In this document: in pieces, positions 10,023-18,525 of the stretch
How positions within the stretch are numbered: position 1 is the stretch's first letter
Layout of the letters: each line of letters opens with the position of its first letter
Source: GAS368 sp965227745
GTDB taxonomy: Bacteria > Verrucomicrobiota > Verrucomicrobiia > Opitutales > Opitutaceae
Assembly: GCA_965227745.1 (NCBI GenBank)
Contig: OZ245769.1
Coordinates: 1 to 64,000 of the forward strand
Direction of reading: 5' to 3'
DNA length: 64,000 bases
Notes under the pieces: generated by a model
Told to the model about the DNA's origin: nothing
What the model saw: the letters and a program-made list of their open reading frames with translations, nothing else
The model's database searches: none
Program-made: the position numbers and the translations under genes

Positions 10023-11333
10023 ATGCGGATGCACACAGTGGCCCGGATGTTCAAACGCATTCTCACCCTCGTCACGGGAGCGCTCCTCGGGGTGGCCTTG
10101 ACCGTGGCCGTGGCGCGGGTGTCGACCGCGTGGAATCTTTTTCCCAGTCGCGACCTCACGAAGACCTCTTCCTACGTGCGCGAAGTGATGCAACTCGTCG
10201 CGGAAAATTATGTGGATGAGAAGGCGGTCGCCTATGAACAGCTCGGCAAGGCCGCCCTCCACGGCATGGTGGAATCGCTCGATCCGCACTCGGAATACTT
10301 GGAGAAAAAGAACAATGAGGAATTTGAGGAAGACCTCGTCGGTGAGTTTGGCGGGATCGGCATCCAAGTCGAAACGCGGGGCGGCAAGGCCGTCGTGATC
10401 GCGCCCATTGCTGGTACCCCGGGCGAACGTGCGGGCATCCAGCGCGGCGATATCATCGCGAGCATCGACGGCAAAGCGGTGGAGGGCGGCAACGCCGTCG
10501 ACAACGTCGTGAGCCAACTCCGCGGCAAGCCGAAGACCAAGGTGCAGGTCGGCGTGTATCGCCCCTCGACCAAGGTCACCATGGACCTCGCCCTCGTGCG
10601 CGAGATCATCAAGATCGACAGCGTGCGCGACGTGCACGTGATCAGCGATGGCGTGGGCTACGTGCAGCTGACGGAATTTTCGGAGCACACGGGCGAACAA
10701 TTTGGCAAGGCGCTCGAGCAATTGCTCAAGGACGGCGCGACCAGTCTCATCATCGACATGCGCGACAACCCCGGTGGCCTGCTCGACGCCGCGGTCGAAG
10801 TCTCCGAACCGTTTTTCAAAAAAGGTGAGACCATCGTCTATACCAAGGGCCGCAAACCCAGCGACCGCGAAGACTATAAAGCCGAGGCCGATGGCGATCC
10901 GCTGAACATCCCGGTCGCCGTGCTCATCAATGCCGGTAGCGCCAGCGCCGCCGAGATCGTCACGGGCGCGCTCAAAGACACCGGCCGCGCCGTGATCGTG
11001 GGCGAGCGCTCGTTCGGCAAAGGCTCCGTGCAATCCGTCTTCAAGCTGAAGAATGGCGAGGGCCTGCGGCTCACCACGGCGAAATATTACACCCCCAGCG
11101 GTGTGAGCATTCACGAAAAAGGCATCGCGCCGAACGTCGAAGTGGTGATGACGCCAGAGGAGGACGGCAAGCTGCGCCGCCAGCACGCGCGCCCGGATAT
11201 TTCGGACCCGAAGGAATTCAAGGAGCGCTTCGGCTTCGAGCCGATCGTCGACCGCCAGTTGCAGGCCGCCCTCGATGTATTGAAGGGCGTGCGCCTTCTC
11301 GACGAGCGCTCTGTGCGCGTCACCACACAATAA
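10023..11333 (+). CDS. S41-family C-terminal processing protease (CtpA/Prc type)
   Basis: This is a periplasmic or membrane-anchored serine protease that degrades proteins from the C-terminus. An N-terminal hydrophobic anchor (residues 11-31) is followed by a helical segment, a PDZ domain (about 105-185, GIGIQVETRGGKAVV) and the protease core with the Ser-Lys dyad Ser308 (GSASAAEI) and Lys333 (FGKGSVQ), 25 residues apart as in Prc. Alternative starts exist at 9906 (overlapping the divergent methyltransferase gene) and 10047 (MFKRIL); no clear ribosome binding site decides. tsaD follows after 5 bp. Confidence 0.92.
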   Translation: MRMHTVARMFKRILTLVTGALLGVALTVAVARVSTAWNLFPSRDLTKTSSYVREVMQLVAENYVDEKAVAYEQLGKAALHGMVESLDPHSEYLEKKNNEEFEEDLVGEFGGIGIQVETRGGKAVVIAPIAGTPGERAGIQRGDIIASIDGKAVEGGNAVDNVVSQLRGKPKTKVQVGVYRPSTKVTMDLALVREIIKIDSVRDVHVISDGVGYVQLTEFSEHTGEQFGKALEQLLKDGATSLIIDMRDNPGGLLDAAVEVSEPFFKKGETIVYTKGRKPSDREDYKAEADGDPLNIPVAVLINAGSASAAEIVTGALKDTGRAVIVGERSFGKGSVQSVFKLKNGEGLRLTTAKYYTPSGVSIHEKGIAPNVEVVMTPEEDGKLRRQHARPDISDPKEFKERFGFEPIVDRQLQAALDVLKGVRLLDERSVRVTTQ

Positions 11334-11338
11334 GCCGG

Positions 11339-12382
11339 ATGATCGTGGCGCTCGAAAGCTCGTGCGACGAGACGGCCGTGGCCGTCTTCGATCCCGCGCG
11401 CGGCCTCGTGGGAGAGTGGGTCCACAGCCAGATCGCGCTTCACGAAAAACACGGCGGCGTCGTACCCGATCTCGCGACGCGCGAACACCTGCGAAATTTC
11501 GGCCCGCTGCTTGAGCGCGCCAAGGCGAACGACGCCGCCGGCTTCGCCGGTGTGACGGAAATCGCCGTGACCAACGGCCCCGGCCTCGCCGCATGCCTCG
11601 CTATCGGCGTGGCCTCCGCGAAATCCCTCGCAACCGCGCTGCGTGTGCCGATCACGGGAGTAAATCACCTGCGCGGTCACGTGTGGTCGCCGTTCATCGC
11701 GCTGCATGCGGAGGTACCGGCGGAATTCGAGACGCGGCTCGCCGCGCTCCTGCCGCACCTCGGCCTCATCGTCTCCGGCGGCAACACGCTGCTGTTCACG
11801 CTCGATGCCGAGCGCCGCGTAAAAGTGCTCTCCTCCACGCGTGACGACGCGGCCGGCGAAGCGCTCGACAAGGGCGCCAAACTCCTCGGCCTCGGCTACC
11901 CCGGTGGGCCGCTGATCGAGAAAATCGCGGCAGGCGGGAAGACGGATGCCTTTGATTTTCCCCGTGGCCTCGGCCCGCGCGATGAACTGGATTTTTCCTT
12001 CTCCGGCCTGAAGACGAGCCTCCGCTATCTCATCGAAAAAATGCCCGCCGCAGACGTGCAGGCGCGCATGCCCGATCTGTGCGCGAGCTATCAGCAAGCC
12101 GTCGTCGATGCGCTCGTGCGCAAGACGCGCGCGGCCCTGCGGCTCGGCGAGGGCGCGTACAAGAGCCTCGGCCTCTCCGGTGGCGTCGCCAACAATCGCA
12201 CGCTCCGCGCCGCGCTCGAAGCCGAGGCGAAGCGCGTCCATATCCCGGCGCTGATCGCGCAGCCAAAACACACCGGCGACAACGCCGGCATGATCGCCTT
12301 CGCCGCGTGGGCGGATACGACGGGCGTGAATCGCAGCGCAGGTTTCGGTCTCGGCGTGGAGCCGAGTGTGGCGCTGGCGTGA
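11339..12382 (+). CDS. tsaD: tRNA N6-adenosine threonylcarbamoyltransferase
   Basis: TsaD transfers threonylcarbamoyl from TC-AMP to A37 of ANN-decoding tRNAs. The 347-residue protein has the ASKHA signature at the start (MIVALESSCDETAVAVF), the metal-binding HLRGH motif (His110, His114), SGGNTLLF, and the late SGGVANNRTLR nucleotide site. It starts 5 bp after the S41 protease gene, so the two are probably co-transcribed. Confidence 0.96.
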   Translation: MIVALESSCDETAVAVFDPARGLVGEWVHSQIALHEKHGGVVPDLATREHLRNFGPLLERAKANDAAGFAGVTEIAVTNGPGLAACLAIGVASAKSLATALRVPITGVNHLRGHVWSPFIALHAEVPAEFETRLAALLPHLGLIVSGGNTLLFTLDAERRVKVLSSTRDDAAGEALDKGAKLLGLGYPGGPLIEKIAAGGKTDAFDFPRGLGPRDELDFSFSGLKTSLRYLIEKMPAADVQARMPDLCASYQQAVVDALVRKTRAALRLGEGAYKSLGLSGGVANNRTLRAALEAEAKRVHIPALIAQPKHTGDNAGMIAFAAWADTTGVNRSAGFGLGVEPSVALA

Positions 12383-12385
12383 CGT

Positions 12386-12417
12386 GGCTGCGGCGTCCTG
12401 CCGTAGAGTCTTCGGAG
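12386..12417 (-). repeat. Dispersed 32-bp repeat, family A, copy 2
   Basis: This is the reverse complement of 888-919 with four mismatches. It begins 3 bp after the tsaD stop codon. Confidence 0.6.
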
Positions 12418-12458
12418 CGATCGCGGCCATTACTCGCCGCTATTTTCGCTCCCATCCA

Positions 12459-12534
12459 CTCGCTGGCGCTCGCGGCTACTAGACGCCGCGAAGCTCGAAG
12501 CGATAGCCCAGCTGTAGCGGCGAGCGCCAGCGAG
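12459..12534. repeat. Large hairpin between convergent tsaD and rpoN, family B repeat
   Basis: A 21-bp arm at 12459-12479 pairs with 12514-12534 with a single mismatch (core ctcgctggcgctcgc). The right arm belongs to a 23-bp block (12516-12538) that is identical at 18460-18482. There is no U-tract. Position between convergent genes suggests a bidirectional transcription stop or a REP-type element. Confidence 0.65.
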
Positions 12535-12551
12535 CCGACGCGTGACTCGTA

Positions 12552-14081
12552 TTACTTATAATCCCGCCGCAAATTGCTCGGCAAAATGCCCAGCTCTTCG
12601 CGGTACTTCGCCACGGTGCGGCGGGCGATTTTGATGCCCTTGTCCTGGAGCTTGGCGACGATCTCTTGATCGCTCAGCGGGGTGGCTTTGTCTTCGCCGG
12701 CGACGAGGTCGGCGATCATTTCTTTCACGCTGGTGTTGGAGACGGAGGCGCCGCTGTCGGCTTGGTAGCCGGGGGTGAAGAAGTATTTGAAATCGAAGAC
12801 GCCGTGCGGGGTCTTGATGTACTTGTTGGCGATGGCGCGGCTGACGGTGGTCTCGTGCACACCGACGACATCGGCGATCTGCGTCATCGTGAGCGGCTTC
12901 AGGTCGGAGACACCGTTTTCGAAGAATGCGGTCTGCGCATTGATGATCTCGCGCGTGATGCGCTCGATCGTGCGCTGGCGCTGCTCGATGGAATCGATTA
13001 GGAATTTACCCGAGCGCATGCGCTCGCGCAGGTAGTCGCGCTCATCCTTGTTGAGGGAGCCCTTGGCGATGAGGTCGCGGTAGGTATTCGAAATGCGGAG
13101 ACGCGGGATGTAGTCGCTGTTGAGGTGGATCTTCCACTCGTCGCCGTCTTTCTCGACGGTGACATCGGCGATGACGACGCGATTGTTGTCCTCGGCGAAG
13201 CGGCGGCCGGGCGCGGGGTCGAGCTTGCCGATTTCCTCGATGGCGGACTGCACGTCGTCGGCATCGGCGCCGAGCTTGCGGGCGAGCTCCGGGATGCGGC
13301 GACGGGTGAGGAGATCGAAATAATCGCGGATCATCCGCAGGGCGAGTGAGTCGCTGCGGCCTTTGGCGGCGAGCTGGAGGAGGAGACATTCGCCGAGGTC
13401 CTTGGCCCCGATGCCAGGCGGGTCGAAGGTCTTGAGAATCTTCAACGCCTCCTGCACGGCCTCGAGCGGCAGGCCGGTTTGGAGGGCGACGTCGCCGGTG
13501 GTCTGCGTGAGAAAGCCGCGGTCGTCGAGGCTGCCGACGAGATGCTTCATCGCTTCGACCGCCTGGGGGGAAAGATCGGTCATCTCCGCCTGCTGCATGA
13601 GATGCTCCTGCAGGGACGTTTCGCTGACGAGCGAATCGAAGAAATGCTGGCGCTTCTCCGCGTCTTCGGAGGTGTAGGGCTGCGCGCCGCCGACGCTGGC
13701 CATGTGGTCGCGCCAATCTTCGTCGAGCTTACCGAGGATTTCGAATTCCTTGTCCTTCGAGAAATCCATCTCGTCGCGCTTGACCTCGGAGTTGTCGGAA
13801 TTGTCCGAGGGCGCGGCGTTTTCGGAGCTGTCGCCGCTGGTCTTGCTGCCGGGATCGGAATCGCGGTCGCCCGTGCCTTCCTCGGCCTGTTTGTCGAGGC
13901 TGACGCCCTCCATCGGGAGCTCCTCCAGCGTGGGATTGCTCTGCAATTCCTCCTGGATGACGGAACGCAGGTCGAGCGCCGCCACCTGAAGAATCTTCAG
14001 GGAGTGCCGCAGTTGCGGAGCCAGAACCAGGGATTGGCTTTGGCGCTGACGAAGCTCGTGACTAAATCCTTGTCCGCTCAT
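12552..14081 (-). CDS. rpoN: RNA polymerase sigma-54 factor
   Basis: The 509-residue protein has the three-part RpoN layout. Region I at the N-terminus is Gln/Leu-rich (LRQRQSQSLVLAPQLRHSLK, activator contact). A long acidic Ser/Asp-rich region II linker spans about residues 60-115. The core-binding domain includes NPTLEE and PPGIGAKDL. The helix-turn-helix and C-terminal RpoN box (ARRTVAKYRE) contact the -24/-12 promoter. The usual neighbours (lptB, hpf, ptsN) are absent; a Ser/Thr kinase gene lies 29 bp upstream on the same strand. Confidence 0.96.
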   Translation of the reverse strand: MSGQGFSHELRQRQSQSLVLAPQLRHSLKILQVAALDLRSVIQEELQSNPTLEELPMEGVSLDKQAEEGTGDRDSDPGSKTSGDSSENAAPSDNSDNSEVKRDEMDFSKDKEFEILGKLDEDWRDHMASVGGAQPYTSEDAEKRQHFFDSLVSETSLQEHLMQQAEMTDLSPQAVEAMKHLVGSLDDRGFLTQTTGDVALQTGLPLEAVQEALKILKTFDPPGIGAKDLGECLLLQLAAKGRSDSLALRMIRDYFDLLTRRRIPELARKLGADADDVQSAIEEIGKLDPAPGRRFAEDNNRVVIADVTVEKDGDEWKIHLNSDYIPRLRISNTYRDLIAKGSLNKDERDYLRERMRSGKFLIDSIEQRQRTIERITREIINAQTAFFENGVSDLKPLTMTQIADVVGVHETTVSRAIANKYIKTPHGVFDFKYFFTPGYQADSGASVSNTSVKEMIADLVAGEDKATPLSDQEIVAKLQDKGIKIARRTVAKYREELGILPSNLRRDYK

Positions 14082-14110
14082 ATGCTGGATGAAGAGAAGA
14101 GGGGTTCATC

Positions 14111-15085
14111 TCAGATAGGGGGACGGGAGGAAAGCGAAGGAATGACGGGGTCTTTGATCCCAAAGAGTTCTTTGACGTAGACGCCGAGCTTTTCGTTGGT
14201 CGGGCCGTAACGGTCACTGTAAAGGTACATCTCCAGGTCGGTCAGCATGTCGTAAGCGGACTGGTAGCGTTTGTCGCGATCGCGCTGCAGCGCGCGCTGG
14301 ATGATGGCCTCGAGCTTCGGCTCGATGTCCTCGCGCAGCGTCGAGAACTTCGGGATGGGCATCGTGAGGATATTGCGGCGCGACTGGGCGCGGTCGTTGG
14401 ACCGGAAGAGGTTTTTCCCGAGCAGCAATTCCGTGAGCACGATGCCGAGGGGAAAGAGATCGGCGCGGGCATCCGTGATCGCATAGCTGGCCTGCTCGGG
14501 CGAAAGGTACTCGTCCTTACCCGCGATCACCTTGCCCTCCTCGTTGTACATCAGGTCGAGGGCCTTCGCGATGCCGAAGTCAGTGAGCTTCACATCGCCC
14601 TCGAGCGCGATGAGGACATTCTTCGGGCCGATATCGCGGTGGACGATGTTGAGGTGGCGGCCCTCGCGATCACACTTCATGTGCGCGTAGGTGAGGCCGC
14701 GCGCGATGCGCGAAATGATGAATGCGGCGAGGTCGACCGGGATGGGCTTGCCGAGCTGGCGGTGGCGCTCGATGAGCTGCTCGAGGTTCACGCCCTTCAC
14801 GAACTCCATCACCATGAAGTACTGACCTCCGGTCTGGCCGAGGTGGTAGGTCTGGACGATGTTGGTGTGGATGAGGTCGGCCACGAGGCGGGCCTCGCCG
14901 ATGAAGTTGTTTTGGAACTCCTCGATCGCGGAGTACTCCTCGCGAATGAGTTTCACGGCGACGACCTTCTTGAAGTTGCCCGCGCCGAGCTGGACGGCTT
15001 CATACACCACGCCCATGCCGCCCTCGGCGACTTTACGGGTCATCTCGTAGTGGAGTTCGTTGAAGATGTGCTTGATGGACGCCAC
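14111..15085 (-). CDS. Serine/threonine protein kinase, soluble
   Basis: The 324-residue protein is almost entirely a Hanks-type kinase domain. It has a Gly-rich loop (VAEGGMGVVYEA), Lys45 (VAVKLI), the alphaC Glu64, the catalytic loop HRDIGPKNV and the Mg-binding DFG (LTDFGIAKA). The HRDIGPKN variant is common in bacterial STPKs. No transmembrane segment or C-terminal sensor domain is present, unlike PknB. It lies upstream of rpoN on the same strand, 29 bp away, so co-transcription is possible. The substrate is unknown. Confidence 0.92.
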   Translation of the reverse strand: MASIKHIFNELHYEMTRKVAEGGMGVVYEAVQLGAGNFKKVVAVKLIREEYSAIEEFQNNFIGEARLVADLIHTNIVQTYHLGQTGGQYFMVMEFVKGVNLEQLIERHRQLGKPIPVDLAAFIISRIARGLTYAHMKCDREGRHLNIVHRDIGPKNVLIALEGDVKLTDFGIAKALDLMYNEEGKVIAGKDEYLSPEQASYAITDARADLFPLGIVLTELLLGKNLFRSNDRAQSRRNILTMPIPKFSTLREDIEPKLEAIIQRALQRDRDKRYQSAYDMLTDLEMYLYSDRYGPTNEKLGVYVKELFGIKDPVIPSLSSRPPI

Positions 15086-15200
15086 GGTCGCTCAGGAAGG
15101 CGTGACGCCGCCCGACTGGCAAGAACGGTTATTATTAATCGGCGCGGAATTTGCTGTGAGTCGAATTTGACAGCGGAGCAGGGGGATCTAGAGTCTCGGC

Positions 15201-15518
15201 GTGATTACGCTCACTCCCCGCGCCGCCAACCAAGTACGCACGATGCACGCCGATTTGAATGCGCCGGAAAAGCGCCTGCGCGTCTTCGTCGAGTCGGGCG
15301 GCTGCTCCGGTTTCCAGTATGGCATGTCCTTCGACGAGAAGAAGGAAGGTGACACGGAGTTCGAGAGTGAAGGCGTGCAGTACCTGATGGATGCAGCGAG
15401 CCTGGCCTACTTGAATGGATCGCTCGTCGATTTCGACGACGGCCTGCACGGCAAGGGTTTTGAGATTAAAAACCCCAACGCGCAGAGCACCTGCGGTTGC
15501 GGCAAATCGTTTAACTGA
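15201..15518 (+). CDS. A-type iron-sulfur carrier (IscA/ErpA family)
   Basis: The 105-residue protein carries the three conserved cysteines of A-type carriers: SGGCSGFQY and the C-terminal CGCG pair. These proteins accept Fe-S clusters from the assembly scaffold and deliver them to apo-enzymes. The start is GTG at 15201, giving MITLTPRAANQV. No suf or isc genes are adjacent, so ErpA, IscA and SufA cannot be told apart here. Confidence 0.93.
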   Translation: MITLTPRAANQVRTMHADLNAPEKRLRVFVESGGCSGFQYGMSFDEKKEGDTEFESEGVQYLMDAASLAYLNGSLVDFDDGLHGKGFEIKNPNAQSTCGCGKSFN

Positions 15519-15787
15519 GTCGCGATTCGAGGTGGGTGGGCGCGCGGTGCCGCGTCTTCGGTGAAATTTTTTTCACTGCGCAGCGCGAGCTAGTTGGGGC
15601 ATTCAACGTTGTGCCATCAGAGAAGGCGTTGGAGTTTCGTATCGCTGGGGCGAGTGCTGCGCGTTGGGCGAACCGCTCGCAGAAATAGGAACGCCCTCAT
15701 TGTAGGTGGGGCGATAACCCCTCGCTACGTGGTTTCCAACTGCGATAACGCGATAACGCCTCAGCCGCATCGCGAGCCCAATCAGAG

Positions 15788-16486
15788 CTACTTCACGGCT
15801 TCGTGCAGCGCCACGATGCCGAAAGTCATCCCGGAAGCCTTCACCGTTTTGAAACCGGCCGCGCGTATTTCTTCGGTCAGCGCCGCTCGATTGGGAAACT
15901 GCTCAATGGTGTTGTTGAGGTATTCGTACGCGGCGCGATCACCGGTGACAGCGCCGGCGACGGCGGGAAGAATTTTGCGCAAGTAGAAGAAATAGAAGGG
16001 GGCAAACCACTTGGCCGGCTGGGAAAATTCCAAGACAAAGAGGCGCCCGCCGGGGCGAAGCACGCGATACATCTCACGCAGACCCTGCGGACGATCCGCG
16101 AGATTGCGGAGACCAAAGGAAATGGTCAGCGCATCAAAGCTCGTCTCGGCCACGGGAAGGGCGAGACCATCGCCCTGCCGGAAGACAATATTTGCGTAGC
16201 GCGTGCCGGCTGCCTGTTGCTTGACGACCGCTTCGTCGAGCATGGGCTGACAGAAGTCCATGCCAGTGATGGGGGTAGAGGACGGGAGGCGCCGAGCGAG
16301 CGCGAAAGCGACATCGCCGCTGCCGGTGGCTAAATCAAGCACATCGCGCGGCACTCCCTGCCTCACGGCGGTGACTAAGCGATATCGCCACCACACGTCC
16401 ATCCCTCCGCTGAGCAAGCGGTTGGCAAGGTCGTAACGGGCGGCAATCCGCCCAAACATCGAATTAACGGCAACTGGATCAGGCAT
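15788..16486 (-). CDS. ubiE: Demethylmenaquinone/2-polyprenyl-benzoquinol methyltransferase
   Basis: The 232-residue SAM-dependent methyltransferase catalyses the C-methylation of demethylmenaquinone (and of a ubiquinone precursor in ubiquinone makers). It shows the N-terminal VNSMFGRIAARYDLANRLL signature, the SAM motif DLATGSGDVAFALA, the UbiE segment LTISFGLRNLADR and GGRLFVLEFSQP. Since Verrucomicrobiota generally make menaquinone, MenG is the more likely role (inference). Confidence 0.93.
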   Translation of the reverse strand: MPDPVAVNSMFGRIAARYDLANRLLSGGMDVWWRYRLVTAVRQGVPRDVLDLATGSGDVAFALARRLPSSTPITGMDFCQPMLDEAVVKQQAAGTRYANIVFRQGDGLALPVAETSFDALTISFGLRNLADRPQGLREMYRVLRPGGRLFVLEFSQPAKWFAPFYFFYLRKILPAVAGAVTGDRAAYEYLNNTIEQFPNRAALTEEIRAAGFKTVKASGMTFGIVALHEAVK

Positions 16487-16617
16487 CGAGTTAAGTATCC
16501 GTCAGAGTTGCCGAAAAGCCATGTTAAGCGAATTACTCATAATCATTGACGTAATTGAAGAGATGCAAATAGTTTAAGTCGCTTCAGTTTAACAAGGCAT
16601 CAGCGAAAGGATCCCCA

Positions 16618-16977
16618 ATGTCCAACCTGACCAAACGTGAGATCGTGCTGGAGATATATCGGAAGTCTGGCTTCCCACAAAAACAAATCGTCGATACCGT
16701 GCAACAAACGCTCGATATCGTCCAAAAGGCGCTCGCCAACGGCCGCAACGTCGAGCTGCGCAACTTTGGCGTGCTCGAGGTCCAAGTGCGTAAACAGCGC
16801 ATTGGCCGCAACCCGAACAAGCCCGAGGCGGAAGTGGTCATCCCACAGCGCGCCGTGGTGAAATTCAAGTCGGGTAAGATTCTAAAGCAACAGCTTAAGA
16901 AGCTCGATCTCACTAAGCTGCAAGCGACTTCCACCTCCGACGACGCCGACGGCGACGACGAGGCCGAGACCGCTTAA
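16618..16977 (+). CDS. HU/IHF-family DNA-binding protein with acidic tail
   Basis: The 119-residue protein has the HU/IHF fold: helices at 5-45, then the beta arm with GRNPNKPEAEVVIP, where Pro intercalates into DNA. ELRNFGVLEVQVRKQRIGRN resembles IHF more than HU. The last ~20 residues are a Ser/Asp/Glu-rich acidic extension (SDDADGDDEAETA) absent from E. coli HU/IHF. The divergent ubiE/menG gene starts about 130 bp upstream; the gap is AT-rich and includes TTGACG at 16546, but no clear -10 box. Confidence 0.92.
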   Translation: MSNLTKREIVLEIYRKSGFPQKQIVDTVQQTLDIVQKALANGRNVELRNFGVLEVQVRKQRIGRNPNKPEAEVVIPQRAVVKFKSGKILKQQLKKLDLTKLQATSTSDDADGDDEAETA

Positions 16978-17135
16978 GTCGGCTCGTTAGGGTGCCGAGC
17001 GTCCACGTGGCCATGGCTGCGTGGCGGAGGCGTCTCGTCACACCAGCACCCTAGGTTGGCGTCGCCGTTCTGCGCGGGGCGTGACGCAACTTTTTATTCG
17101 CCCTGCATCGCGGCGTTTTGCAAGTTGTCCCTCTC

Positions 17136-18443
17136 ATGGCCACTTTCCAAACGCTGCCCGGTTTCCGCGAGTTCTATCCCGAGGATTTTTCGCGCCGAAA
17201 CCATATCTTCCGCCTCTGGCGGCAGACAGCCAACACCTTCGGCTTCGCGGAGTATGATGCGCCGGTGTTGGAGCCGCTCGAACTCTACAAAGCGAAGTCA
17301 GGCGACGAGATCGAGGCGCAGTTGTTTAGCTTTACGGACAAGGGCGGACGCGAGGTCGCGTTGCGTCCCGAGATGACGCCCACGGTGTGCCGCCTCGTCG
17401 GGGCCAAGGCCAGCGCGCTCAAGCGCCCGATCAAATGGTTTAGCATCGCGGAATTTTATCGCTACGAGCGCATGCAGAAGGGCCGCGGCCGCTGCTTCTT
17501 TCAGTTCAACGCCGATATTTTCGGCGAGCCCGGCCCCGAAGCGGAGACGGAACTCATCGCGCTCCTCGTACAGTGCCTCGCGTCGTTTGGGCTGACCGAG
17601 CAGGATTTCTACGTGCGGCTCAGCGACCGCAATTTGTGGTTCTACTACCTCGAGGCGCTCGGCCTCGACGAGGCACGCATCCGCGGCGTGCTCGGCGCGG
17701 TCGACCGCTACGAGAAATACGGCGACGATGCTTTCAAGGGCTACATCGAGCAATTCGGCGCGCTCGATGAAACGCTTAAGGCCAAGATCCTCGCGTTTCT
17801 CCAAATCAAATCCCTTGCCGCGCTCGAAACCACGCTCGCGGGCATCGGCGGCGATAAACTCTCCGCGCGCCTCGCCGACTGGAAAAAGCTCCTCGGCAAT
17901 CTCGATGCGATGGGGCTCTCCCGCTTAATCGAAGTCGACCTCGGCGTCGTGCGCGGGCTCGCCTACTACACGGGCTTTGTCTTCGAGGCCTTCGACCGCA
18001 AGGGCGAGCTCCGCGCGCTCGCCGGCGGTGGTCGCTACGATGATCTCGTGCAAAAGCTCGGCGGCCCCGCGCTGCCGGCGGTGGGTTTCGCCATCGGCGA
18101 CATGACCTTTGCCCTCCTGCTCGAGCAGCGCGGGCTGATGCCGAATTTCATTCAAGCCCCCGATGTGTACTGCGTGATCGGCGGCGAAGCGGAACGCCTC
18201 GCGGCCTTCGGCGATATCCATGCGCTGCGCGCCGCCGGCTATCGCGTCGACTACCCGATGAAGGAAGTCGCCTTCGGCAAACAATTCAAAACTGCCGCGG
18301 AATCCGGCGCGAAACTCGCGCTGATCTACGGTGGCGACGAACTCGCCAAGGGCGTCGTGAAACTCCGCGACCTCACCGACCGCAGCGAACGCGAGATCCC
18401 ACGCGCGCAAGTGGTCGCTACCGTGCGCGATTTTTTTAGCTGA
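17136..18443 (+). CDS. hisS: Histidine-tRNA ligase
   Basis: This class II aminoacyl-tRNA synthetase of 435 residues charges tRNA-His. Motif 1 is near the start (FREFYPEDFSRR), motif 2 is RYERMQKGRGRCFFQFN, and motif 3 is AGGGRYDDLVQKLG...GFAIG, followed by the anticodon-binding domain. Start ATG at 17136 gives MATFQTLPGFREF; the open frame upstream adds six non-conserved residues. Confidence 0.95.
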   Translation: MATFQTLPGFREFYPEDFSRRNHIFRLWRQTANTFGFAEYDAPVLEPLELYKAKSGDEIEAQLFSFTDKGGREVALRPEMTPTVCRLVGAKASALKRPIKWFSIAEFYRYERMQKGRGRCFFQFNADIFGEPGPEAETELIALLVQCLASFGLTEQDFYVRLSDRNLWFYYLEALGLDEARIRGVLGAVDRYEKYGDDAFKGYIEQFGALDETLKAKILAFLQIKSLAALETTLAGIGGDKLSARLADWKKLLGNLDAMGLSRLIEVDLGVVRGLAYYTGFVFEAFDRKGELRALAGGGRYDDLVQKLGGPALPAVGFAIGDMTFALLLEQRGLMPNFIQAPDVYCVIGGEAERLAAFGDIHALRAAGYRVDYPMKEVAFGKQFKTAAESGAKLALIYGGDELAKGVVKLRDLTDRSEREIPRAQVVATVRDFFS

Positions 18444-18459
18444 GCGAGGAGAGCCGCGC

Positions 18460-18508
18460 AGCGGCGAGCGCCAGCGAGCCGAGGCTTAGGTTCGAAGCGA
18501 ACCTAAGC
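18460..18508. repeat. Family B repeat followed by a perfect 11-bp hairpin
   Basis: A 23-bp block identical to 12516-12538 (18460-18482) is followed by the perfect stem gcttaggttcg/cgaacctaagc (18484-18494 and 18498-18508, loop aag). It lies between the convergent hisS and M13 peptidase genes, the same context as the first copy. A terminator or REP-like role is likely, but there is no U-tract. Confidence 0.65.
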
Positions 18509-18525
18509 GTCAGTCACGCGGCCGC

